A DNA stretch of 15,182 bases, taken from an uncultured Collinsella sp. (GTDB lineage: Bacteria > Actinomycetota > Coriobacteriia > Coriobacteriales > Coriobacteriaceae). A program made the translations under genes and the position numbers. The first letter of the stretch is position 1. Each line of letters starts with the position of its first letter. Shown here one piece after another: positions 6,404 through 12,808 of this stretch. The DNA lies in contig CABUWD010000043.1 in assembly GCA_902495155.1 (NCBI GenBank), positions 1-15,182 on the forward strand, in the 5' to 3' direction. The notes beneath the pieces are model-generated. The model was not told the DNA's origin, did no database searches, and worked only from the letters and a program-made list of their open reading frames with translations.

Positions 6404-6967
6404 ATGGGTCTGCTCGATTCGCTTAAGTCCACCTTCACCTCGACCGGCGAGGCGTCCGTTCCGCCCGCAGCAAGCTTCGCTACCCGCGAAGGCGTCATCT
6501 ATGCCCCCGTCAACGGCGTGCTCGTCAACCTGGACGAGGTTCCCGACGAGACGATCGCCTCGGGCATGCTTGGCCAGGGCTATGGCATCGAGCCCATTAC
6601 CGGCACCATCTATGCGCCCGCCAACGGCCGCATCGGTGCCACCACTGTCACCAACCACTCCATCGGCATGATTACCGAGGACGGCCTGCGCGTGTTCATC
6701 CATGTCGGCCTGGGCACCGTGGAAATGAACGGCAAGGGTTTTGCCCGCTTTGTCGAGATGGGCGATGTGGTCAAGGCAGGCCAGCCGCTCATCAGCTTCG
6801 ACCGCGAGGCCATTAAGGCCGCTGGTCACGAGGACATCGTGACCGTCATCGTCTCCGAGCTCGATCGTCTTAAGAGCATCGACCATGTCGGCGAGTCTGG
6901 AACGCTTATCGGCGGCAACCCGCTCGTCAAGCTTGGCGACCCGCTGCTGGTAGCCAAGACCAAGTAG
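6404..6967 (+). CDS. PTS glucose-type EIIA component (Crr-like)
   Basis: A 187-residue soluble phosphocarrier of the sugar phosphotransferase system. The core includes VIYAPVNGVLVNLDEVPDE (31-49), GIEPITGTIYAPANG (61-75), TNHSIGM with the supporting His85, and VFIHVGLGTVEMNG (97-110) with His100, the predicted phosphorylation site. FVEMGDVVKAGQPLISFD (116-133) is the usual following hairpin. It accepts phosphate from HPr and passes it to a sugar-specific EIIB. No EIIB or EIIC is adjacent, so it may serve several permeases in trans and may signal sugar supply. The ATG at 6404 is preceded by GGAGG at 5 nt. The upstream in-frame ATG at 6323 would add an unrelated extension across the palindrome. 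It is a single-gene unit closed by a strong terminator. Confidence 0.93.
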   Translation: MGLLDSLKSTFTSTGEASVPPAASFATREGVIYAPVNGVLVNLDEVPDETIASGMLGQGYGIEPITGTIYAPANGRIGATTVTNHSIGMITEDGLRVFIHVGLGTVEMNGKGFARFVEMGDVVKAGQPLISFDREAIKAAGHEDIVTVIVSELDRLKSIDHVGESGTLIGGNPLVKLGDPLLVAKTK

Positions 6968-7004
6968 CCAGGCCCCGCGCCACACAGCCAAAAGGCACCT
7001 CGTC

Positions 7005-7038
7005 AAGCGCCCGCGACCATTTGGCCGCGGGCGCTTTT
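7005..7038 (+). terminator. Intrinsic terminator after PTS EIIA
   Basis: AAGCGCCCGCG pairs perfectly with CGCGGGCGCTT around a 10-nt loop and ends in TTTT, 37 nt after the stop codon. Confidence 0.9.
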
Positions 7039-7093
7039 CGTTTGAAAAACCATCCCGCCAATGCCTTATCTGTATAGCCCAAATGAGACGAGC

Positions 7094-7102
7094 TGCTAGA
7101 AT
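7094..7102 (+). promoter_or_regulatory. Candidate extended -10 promoter for asnS
   Basis: TGC followed by TAGAAT forms an extended -10 element. A start near 7109 would leave about 40 nt before the GTG. The -35 region is poor. ATAACG (7101-7106) and CGTTAT (7133-7138) form a 6-bp inverted repeat flanking the start region. I see no T-box features. Confidence 0.4.
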
Positions 7103-7148
7103 AACGAACTGTATGGATAACTATCATTCAACCGTTATGGGAGGATAC

Positions 7149-8552
7149 GTGAACCGCACCAAAATCGCGCAGCTCTATGCCGATGCCGAGTCGCTCGGCG
7201 GCCAAACCGTCACCGTCGCCGGCTGGGTCAAGTCCGTCCGCGACATGAAGATCTTTGGCTTTGTTACGCTCAACGACGGCAGCTGCTTCCGCGACCTGCA
7301 GGTCGTCATGAACCGCGAGGCACTCGACAACTACGACGAGATCGCCCATCAAAACGTCTCGGCCGCACTCATTTGCACCGGCACCGTCAAGCTGACCCCC
7401 GATGCGCCCCAGCCTTTCGAGCTTTCTGCCACCTCCATCGAGGTCGAGGGCACGAGCGCCCCGGATTACCCGCTGCAGAAGAAGCGCGCAACCGTCGAGT
7501 TCCTGCGCACCCAGCAGCACCTGCGCCCGCGCACCAACCTGTTCCGCGCCGTGTTCCGCATCCGCTCTGTCGCGGCTGCCGCCATCCACCGCTTCTTCCA
7601 GGAGCAGGGCTTTGTCTACGTCAACACCCCTATCATCACCACGAGTGATTGCGAGGGCGCCGGCGAGATGTTCCGCGTGACCACGCTCGACCCCAAAAAT
7701 CCGCCCCTCACCGAGTCCGGCGAGGTCGACTGGAGCCAGGACTTCTTTGGCAAGCATGCGAGCCTCACCGTGTCCGGCCAGCTCAATGCCGAGAACTTTG
7801 CCATGGCCTTTGGCGACGTGTACACCTTTGGCCCCACCTTCCGCGCCGAAAACTCCAACACCACGCGCCACGCCGCCGAGTTTTGGATGATCGAGCCCGA
7901 GATGGCCTTTGCCGACCTTAACGACTACATGGATAACGCCGAGGCCATGCTCAAGTACGTCCTTAAGGACGTCATGGCAACCTGCCCCGACGAGCTCAAT
8001 ATGCTCAACAAGTTTGTGGACAAGGGTCTGCTCGAACGCCTAGACCATGTCGCCAACTCCGACTTCGCCCGCGTTACCTACACCGAGGCCGTCGAGATCC
8101 TGGAGCAGGCCGTCGCCGCCGGTCACAAGTTTGACTACCCCGTGAGCTGGGGCATCGACCTGCAGACCGAGCACGAGCGCTTCCTGACCGAGGAGCACTT
8201 TAAGCGCCCGACCTTCGTAACCGACTACCCGGCCGAGATCAAGGCCTTCTACATGCGCATGAACGAGGACGGCAAGACCGTCGCCGCCGCCGACTGCCTG
8301 GTTCCCGGTATCGGCGAGATCATCGGTGGCTCCCAGCGCGAGGAGCGCCTGGATCTGCTCGAGGCCCGCATCAAGGACCTGGGCATGAATCCCGAGCAGT
8401 ACAAGTACTACCTTGACCTGCGCCGCTACGGTTCCTGCAAGCACGCCGGCTACGGTCTGGGCTTCGAGCGCTTGGTCATGTATCTGACCGGCGTGGGCAA
8501 CATCCGCGACGTCCTGCCGCACCCGCGCACCGTGGGCAACGCCGACTTCTAA
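7149..8552 (+). CDS. asnS: Asparagine-tRNA ligase
   Basis: A 467-residue cytoplasmic class IIb aminoacyl-tRNA synthetase that charges tRNA-Asn, of normal length for bacterial AsnRS. An N-terminal OB-fold binds the anticodon (VTVAGWVKSVRD, 21-32). The catalytic core has RTNLFRAVFRIRS (128-140), motif 2 FGPTFRAENSNTTRH (227-241) with EFWMIEPEMAF, and motif 3 GYGLGFERLVMY (434-445). It closes with NIRDVLPHPRTVGNADF, a typical AsnRS C-terminus. The start is the GTG at 7149, with GGGAGG 4 nt upstream and MNRTKIAQLY aligned to the family start. The upstream in-frame ATGs at 7083, 7113 and 7137 lack good ribosome-binding sites, and the first would overlap the promoter. It is a stand-alone gene between terminators. 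Confidence 0.97.
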   Translation: MNRTKIAQLYADAESLGGQTVTVAGWVKSVRDMKIFGFVTLNDGSCFRDLQVVMNREALDNYDEIAHQNVSAALICTGTVKLTPDAPQPFELSATSIEVEGTSAPDYPLQKKRATVEFLRTQQHLRPRTNLFRAVFRIRSVAAAAIHRFFQEQGFVYVNTPIITTSDCEGAGEMFRVTTLDPKNPPLTESGEVDWSQDFFGKHASLTVSGQLNAENFAMAFGDVYTFGPTFRAENSNTTRHAAEFWMIEPEMAFADLNDYMDNAEAMLKYVLKDVMATCPDELNMLNKFVDKGLLERLDHVANSDFARVTYTEAVEILEQAVAAGHKFDYPVSWGIDLQTEHERFLTEEHFKRPTFVTDYPAEIKAFYMRMNEDGKTVAAADCLVPGIGEIIGGSQREERLDLLEARIKDLGMNPEQYKYYLDLRRYGSCKHAGYGLGFERLVMYLTGVGNIRDVLPHPRTVGNADF

Positions 8553-8600
8553 TCGTCGGACGCTAGCTCGCGTCGCCACACGCCAACGCTCATCGCACAA

Positions 8601-8635
8601 GCGCCTCTCGACATCGGTCGAGAGACGCTTTTTTT
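8601..8635 (+). terminator. Intrinsic terminator after asnS
   Basis: GCGCCTCTCGAC pairs with GTCGAGAGACGC (one mismatch) around a 3-4 nt loop and runs into seven T residues. It starts 48 nt past the stop. Confidence 0.92.
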
Positions 8636-8756
8636 CAACAGCATCCGTCAAGCTTTTGGCAAGTTTTTGGTCAGTTGAGCAGGGCTGTTGAAAACTCGAC
8701 CCGCCGTTTGCCGACGACTACCGACCGCCCAGAGCGCCCTGCGCCCCTGGGAAAGC

Positions 8757-8807
8757 CCCACGTCCTAGGCTCCATACCGTCGCCACCCAAAACGGAAAGG
8801 ACGTGGG
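8757..8807 (+). promoter_or_regulatory. Inverted repeat covering the ribosome-binding site of the WYL regulator
   Basis: CCCACGTCC (8757-8765) is the exact complement of GGACGTGGG (8799-8807), with 33 nt between. The right arm takes up the end of the GGAAAGGA Shine-Dalgarno and ends 4 nt before the ATG at 8812. In mRNA the stem could hide the ribosome-binding site. In DNA the arms could be an operator for autoregulation. The flanking 8636-8756 has no clear promoter. Confidence 0.5.
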
Positions 8808-8811
8808 CACC

Positions 8812-9597
8812 ATGACCGAAGCCGCTGTTGAAACCTACGACACCACGACTAGAGGCGCCGCCTCGATGGCAGCCTATCGCGCCGTTCGCATCCTGCAACT
8901 ATTAAGCGAAAACACCGGCGAGGACAAGGCCATGCTTTCCGATGAGTTGATCCGGCGCCTCGCCCATCCCGACGACCCCGCCCGCATGCCCATCTCGGCG
9001 GCGCGGCGCAGCATCTACACCGCCATCTCCGCGCTTCGCCATGCCGGATACGAAATTGAGTACAAACGCGGCGTGGGCTACAAACTTCTTACCCGCCCGC
9101 TCACCGATGAAGAGATCATCCGGCTCCACGGTATGGTCATGCGCAACCGCTCCACGCCTATCGCTATCCGCAAGAGCATGGCGCAGCACTTAGTTGCCAT
9201 GGCGAGCGCCGACGTTCGCGGCTACCTCGATACACCCGAACCCGCTCCAAGCGCAGGCAGCAAGGCTACCAAGGCAACACGCACGCCCATCAAGCGCATC
9301 GACACGTGCGAGCTCGTCGAGCAGGCCATCGACCACGGAACCACGGTGAGTTTTGATATTTCGAGCGTCACGACGCGTGGCGAAACCGAAGCAGCACGGA
9401 TGACACTCCGTCCCTTTGCCATCAGGCAGCGCGATGGCATCTCGTATTTGCTGGGAACGGTCTACGACGCCCGAGGCACCGACGATACGCTGCGCACCGT
9501 CGAGATCGCCCGTATGAGAAACGTCACCACACGTCTCCTCGACGGCAAGAAGCTCTTCGCCGCCCTAGACGAGGACGACGCCTCCTCCGCCGCATAA
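8812..9597 (+). CDS. Transcriptional regulator with winged helix and degenerate WYL domain
   Basis: A 261-residue predicted DNA-binding protein. Residues about 20-92 form a winged helix, with recognition region SAARRSIYTAISALRHAGYEI (62-82) and wing YKRGVGYKL. A charged, Ala/Pro-rich linker (about 140-160) leads to a C-terminal beta domain (165-245) like WYL domains. The canonical Trp-Tyr-Leu is Ser-Tyr-Leu here (211-213, in GISYLLG), and LRPFAIRQRDG precedes it. WYL regulators sense nucleic acids or nucleotides in several families; its ligand and targets here are unknown. I prefer the ATG at 8812, 10 nt after GGAAAGGA. An in-frame GTG at 8803 lies too close to that site. It is a single gene on its strand and may control itself through the inverted repeat at its start. 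The next operon begins about 70-100 nt downstream. Confidence 0.75.
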   Translation: MTEAAVETYDTTTRGAASMAAYRAVRILQLLSENTGEDKAMLSDELIRRLAHPDDPARMPISAARRSIYTAISALRHAGYEIEYKRGVGYKLLTRPLTDEEIIRLHGMVMRNRSTPIAIRKSMAQHLVAMASADVRGYLDTPEPAPSAGSKATKATRTPIKRIDTCELVEQAIDHGTTVSFDISSVTTRGETEAARMTLRPFAIRQRDGISYLLGTVYDARGTDDTLRTVEIARMRNVTTRLLDGKKLFAALDEDDASSAA

Positions 9598-9666
9598 GAC
9601 CCTCCGCCGCCCATTCGACTACCCGTACCGCCCATCCGATTCTGTATTAAAAACCCGCCAGGCTGT

Positions 9667-9694
9667 TGTAAAAATGGACATCAGCGCTACTATA
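9667..9694 (+). promoter_or_regulatory. Probable promoter of the ABC importer operon
   Basis: TTGTAA (9667-9672) and TACTAT (9689-9694) are 16 bp apart, each with four of six consensus matches. The predicted start near 9701 falls at the foot of the hairpin at 9700-9725, which would cap the mRNA 5' end. Confidence 0.45.
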
Positions 9695-9699
9695 GTTCC

Positions 9700-9725
9700 A
9701 CTTGCACTTTGTCCCAGTGCAGTGT
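9700..9725 (+). promoter_or_regulatory. Leader hairpin before the binding-protein gene
   Basis: CAC-TGCACT (one bulged T) pairs with AGTGCAGTG around a 7-nt loop TTGTCCC. There are nine pairs, and the stem ends 31 nt before the ATG at 9757. There is no U-tract, so it is not a terminator. It may stabilise the message or be a binding site. AAAAATGG (9671-9678) and CCATTTTT (9733-9740) form an outer 8-bp inverted repeat around it. Confidence 0.5.
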
Positions 9726-9756
9726 TTCCAGCCATTTTTATACTGGGGGTAATGAT

Positions 9757-10737
9757 ATGAAGGACATCACCATCAGCCGCAGGAGCCTTCTGGTCTCCGC
9801 TGGCCTGCTCGCGCTCGCCCCGCTCGCCGGATGCGGCGGCAACTCTGGTTCCGGCTCTGCTGCCGCCGGTTCCGACTACACCATCGGCGTTCTGCAGCTC
9901 ACCGAGCACTCCGCGCTCGATGCCGCCAACGACGGCTTTGTCAAGGCCATCAAGGAGAGCGGCCTTAAGGTCAAGATCGACCAGAAGAACGCCCAGAACG
10001 ACCAGTCCACGTGTAAGTCCATTGCTGACAAGTTTGTGGGCGACAACGTCAACCTGATTTATGCCATCGCCACGCCCGCCGCGCAGGCTGCCGCCGGCGC
10101 CACGGCCGATATCCCCATCGTGGGCTGCGCCATCACCGACTACGTCGCCTCCGGCCTGGTCCAGGACAACGACAAGCCCGGCACCAACGTCACGGGCGCT
10201 TCCGACCTCACCCCGGTCGCCGAGCAGCTCGAGATGATGCAGAAGGTCCTGCCCGACGTTAAAAAGGTCGGCCTGCTCTACTGCACCGCCGAGTCCAACT
10301 CCGACGTCCAGATCAAGGCCGCCAAGAAGGAGCTCGACAAGCTGGGCCTCGAGTACACCGATTTCACCGTCTCGAGCTCCAACGAGATTCAGTCCGTCGT
10401 CGAGTCTGCCGTGGGCAAGGTCGACGCGCTGTACTCCCCCACCGACAACACCATCGCCGCGGGCGCCTCGCAGGTGGGCCAGATCTGCAAGGAGAACAAG
10501 CTTCCCTTCGTGACTGGCGAGGAGGGCATGTGCATGGCCGGCGGCCTGTTCACCCTCTCCATCAATTACGAGGATCTGGGCTACGCCGCGGGCGAGATGG
10601 CCGTCAAGATTCTGAAGGGCGAGGCCAAGCCCGAAGACATGCCTATCAAGCACCTCTCGAGCAAGGACCTGGTCGTCGTCAAGAACGACGAGATGGCCGA
10701 GGCCCTGGGCATCGACCTTTCCGCTCTGGACGCGTAA
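9757..10737 (+). CDS. ABC transporter substrate-binding lipoprotein (TrpX-like)
   Basis: A 326-residue extracellular binding protein of the ABC_sub_bind family (COG2984), which includes the TrpX aromatic amino-acid binders of streptococci. The N-terminus has twin arginines (ISRRSLL, 6-12), a hydrophobic stretch and lipobox LAGC with the lipidated Cys26. Export as a lipoprotein, possibly by Tat, is expected. Family features include YTIGVLQLTEHSALDAANDGF (41-61), the YAIATPAAQAA segment, NVTGASDLTPVAEQLE, VGLLYC, and YSPTDNTIAAGA toward the end. I chose the ATG at 9757, preceded by TGGGGGT. The frame opens at 9709, but that would include the leader hairpin. It is the first gene of a three-gene importer and is separated from the permease by a hairpin. 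The ligand is probably Trp, Tyr or Phe by family, not proven. Confidence 0.88.
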   Translation: MKDITISRRSLLVSAGLLALAPLAGCGGNSGSGSAAAGSDYTIGVLQLTEHSALDAANDGFVKAIKESGLKVKIDQKNAQNDQSTCKSIADKFVGDNVNLIYAIATPAAQAAAGATADIPIVGCAITDYVASGLVQDNDKPGTNVTGASDLTPVAEQLEMMQKVLPDVKKVGLLYCTAESNSDVQIKAAKKELDKLGLEYTDFTVSSSNEIQSVVESAVGKVDALYSPTDNTIAAGASQVGQICKENKLPFVTGEEGMCMAGGLFTLSINYEDLGYAAGEMAVKILKGEAKPEDMPIKHLSSKDLVVVKNDEMAEALGIDLSALDA

Positions 10738-10806
10738 TGCCATACGCGGCATGCGCCTAGAGCCCGTGCTCGCGCTTTAGCCGCGTTATTCAATATCTGA
10801 GCCACA

Positions 10807-10844
10807 GGGGCGGGCGCTGTAGACCGGCGTCCGCCCTGCTTGTT
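10807..10844 (+). terminator. Intercistronic hairpin between binding protein and permease
   Basis: GGGCGGGCGC (10808-10817) pairs with GCGTCCGCCC (10827-10836), ten pairs with one G-U, followed by TGCTTGTTT. It may be a partial terminator or an RNA-stabilising stem, giving more binding protein than membrane components. The rest of 10738-10940 has no gene. A TATTAT at 10895-10900 without a good -35 is the only promoter hint for the permease. Confidence 0.65.
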
Positions 10845-10940
10845 TCAGGTAAAACAAAACGTCTGTCCGCAGCTCTTCTATGCATTGTTACCGCTATTAT
10901 GGTGAATCACGTGTCCACCCTATCCTAGGAGGTATGAAGC

Positions 10941-11864
10941 ATGCTCATTGCATTGCAGGGCGCCGTTTCGCAGGGCGTCCTCTGGGGCATTATGGTGCTT
11001 GGCGTGTTTATCACGTTCCGCCTACTCGATATTCCCGATATGACCTGCGACGGCAGCTTTGCCCTCGGCGGCTGCGTCTGCGCTGTGCTCATCGTCAATA
11101 ACAACGTCGACCCGCTGCTCGCCGTGCTGGCCGGCATGTGCGCCGGCGCCATCGCGGGCGCCGTCACGGGCATCTTGACCACCGTCTTTGAGATTCCCGC
11201 GATCCTCGCCGGAATCCTCACCCAGATCAGCCTGTGGTCCATCAACCTGCGCATCATGGGCAAGTCCAATACGCCCATTCTTGCCAAGGGCACCATCTTC
11301 TCATCCGTCAGCCACATGACCGGTCTGCCGCAGTCCACCGTTGCCATCATCCTGGGCATTGTGCTGGCCGTGGCCATCGTCGCCATCCTGTACTGGTTCT
11401 TTGGCACCGAGATCGGCTCGGCGCTGCGTGCCACCGGCAACAACGAGTACATGATCCGCGCCCTGGGCGTCAACACCAACTCCACCAAGATGATCGCCCT
11501 CGTGCTCTCCAACGCCCTTATCGGGCTTTCGGGTGCGCTCATCTGCCAGAGCCAAAAGTACGCCGACATTGGTATGGGCACAGGCGCCATCGTTATCGGT
11601 CTTGCCGCCATTGTTATCGGCGAGGTGCTCGGCCGCCTGCTGCCCGGCGGTCTGACGCAGTTTAGCGTCCGTCTTGCCTCTGCCGTCTTTGGCTCCGTGG
11701 TGTACTTCCTCATTCGTGCCATCGTGCTGCAGCTGGGCATGGATGCCAACGACATGAAGCTGCTTTCCGCCGTAATTGTCGCTGTGGCCCTGTGCGTACC
11801 CGTGGTTTGGGAGCGCTATAAGCTCCGCAGCTCCTACACGAAGGGGGATGAGGCAGATGCTTAA
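10941..11864 (+). CDS. ABC transporter permease (TrpY-like)
   Basis: A 307-residue polytopic membrane protein of the COG4120 permease family (BPD_transp_2 type), with about eight to nine hydrophobic segments. ITFRLLDIPDMTCDGSFALGG (24-44) near the first segments is characteristic of the family. Other landmarks are NNEYMIRALGVNTNSTKM, the cytoplasmic loop expected to contact the ATPase, and IVIGLAAIVIGEVLGR. It forms the channel for the substrate delivered by the lipoprotein. The ATG at 10941 has AGGAGG 8 nt upstream. The 3' end overlaps the ATPase start by 8 bp, so the two are translationally coupled. Confidence 0.9.
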   Translation: MLIALQGAVSQGVLWGIMVLGVFITFRLLDIPDMTCDGSFALGGCVCAVLIVNNNVDPLLAVLAGMCAGAIAGAVTGILTTVFEIPAILAGILTQISLWSINLRIMGKSNTPILAKGTIFSSVSHMTGLPQSTVAIILGIVLAVAIVAILYWFFGTEIGSALRATGNNEYMIRALGVNTNSTKMIALVLSNALIGLSGALICQSQKYADIGMGTGAIVIGLAAIVIGEVLGRLLPGGLTQFSVRLASAVFGSVVYFLIRAIVLQLGMDANDMKLLSAVIVAVALCVPVVWERYKLRSSYTKGDEADA

Positions 11865-12651
11865 GCTCTCGCACGTCAAAAAGACCTTTAACAAGGGCAC
11901 CGTCACCGAGAAGCGCGCGCTCACCGGCGTCGACCTCACCCTTAACGACGGCGACTTTGTAACCGTGATCGGCGGCAACGGCGCTGGTAAGTCCACGCTG
12001 CTCAACATGATCGCCGGCGTGTACCCGCTCGATTCGGGCGTTATTGAGCTCGACGGCACCGACATCTCGCGCCTGAGCGAGTCGCAGCGCGCCAAGTACC
12101 TGGGCCGCGTGTTTCAGGATCCCATGCGCGGTACCGCTGCCGACATGCAGATCGCCGAAAACCTGGCCCTCGCCAAGCGCCGTGGCCAGCGTCGCGGCCT
12201 TTCGTGGGGCGTCACCAAGGCCGAGAAAGATGAGTACGTTGAGCTGCTCAAGCGCCTGGACCTTGGTCTTGACACGCGTCTTAACGCCAAGGTCGGCCTG
12301 CTCTCGGGCGGCCAGCGCCAGGCACTCACCCTGTTGATGGCCACGCTCACCAGGCCGCGCCTGCTGCTGCTCGACGAGCACACGGCGGCCCTCGACCCCA
12401 AGACGGCCTCTAAGGTGCTCAACCTGACCGAGGAGATCGTCGACGAGAACCACCTGACCACGCTCATGGTCACGCACAACATGAACGACGCCATCCGTCT
12501 GGGCAACCGTCTGATCATGATGCACGAAGGCCACGTGATCTACGACGTGGCGGGCGATGAGAAGAAGTCGCTCACTGTAGCCGACCTGCTGCAGAAGTTC
12601 GAGGAGGTCTCGGGCGGCGAGCTCGCCAACGACCGCATGCTGCTGAGCTAA
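11857..12651 (+). CDS. ABC transporter ATP-binding protein (TrpZ-like)
   Basis: A 264-residue cytoplasmic ATPase of the COG1101 type that powers the importer. The nucleotide-binding motifs are complete: Walker A GGNGAGKST (39-47), Q-loop VFQDP (85-89), signature LSGGQRQ (149-155), Walker B LLLLDE (169-174), D-loop region AALDP, and the switch His207 in MVTHN. The start at 11857 aligns MLKLSHVKKTF to family members and overlaps the permease stop. An in-frame ATG at 11848 is also possible. A frame opening at 11776 would overlap the permease much further and is unlikely. This is the last gene of the operon; two terminators follow at once. Confidence 0.93.
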   Translation: MLKLSHVKKTFNKGTVTEKRALTGVDLTLNDGDFVTVIGGNGAGKSTLLNMIAGVYPLDSGVIELDGTDISRLSESQRAKYLGRVFQDPMRGTAADMQIAENLALAKRRGQRRGLSWGVTKAEKDEYVELLKRLDLGLDTRLNAKVGLLSGGQRQALTLLMATLTRPRLLLLDEHTAALDPKTASKVLNLTEEIVDENHLTTLMVTHNMNDAIRLGNRLIMMHEGHVIYDVAGDEKKSLTVADLLQKFEEVSGGELANDRMLLS

Positions 12652-12688
12652 AACCTGCCAAAAGGGACAGGTTTATTTTGGCAGGTTT
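12651..12688. terminator. Bidirectional intrinsic terminator after the ABC operon
   Basis: AAACCTGCCAAAA (12651-12663) is a perfect 13-bp complement of TTTTGGCAGGTTT (12676-12688), with loop GGGACAGGTTTA. It begins on the last base of the ATPase stop codon, has A- and T-rich edges, and could work both ways. Confidence 0.88.
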
Positions 12689-12704
12689 TATCTGCGCAAA
12701 CGTC

Positions 12705-12744
12705 AAAACCGCCGCTAAGGGACAGACGCCCTTGCGGCGGTTTT
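12705..12744. terminator. Second tandem terminator
   Basis: AAAACCGCCGC (12705-12715) pairs perfectly with GCGGCGGTTTT (12734-12744). The inner AAGGG with CCCTT extends the stem, and the loop is ACAGACG. With the previous hairpin it isolates the importer operon from the nucleotidase gene. 12745-12808 shows no convincing promoter. Confidence 0.88.
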
Positions 12745-12808
12745 CGCATATTATGTCGATAATCCGATATTCAACCAGACATTCTGGCTAAGGACTAAGG
12801 AAACTGCC

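Noticed and set aside
7039..7148. T-box riboswitch upstream of asnS
   Set aside because: The space between the previous terminator and the start is about 110 nt, with no specifier stem, no T-box core sequence and no antiterminator/terminator pair.
9619..10752. 377-codon open frame on the minus strand opposite the binding-protein gene
   Set aside because: It covers the TrpX-like gene antisense, is Val/Leu/Gly/Asp-rich with no motif, and is a GC-skew shadow.
10925..12534. Long minus-strand open frames opposite the permease and ATPase genes
   Set aside because: The plus strand has complete permease and ATPase motifs. The minus frames have none.
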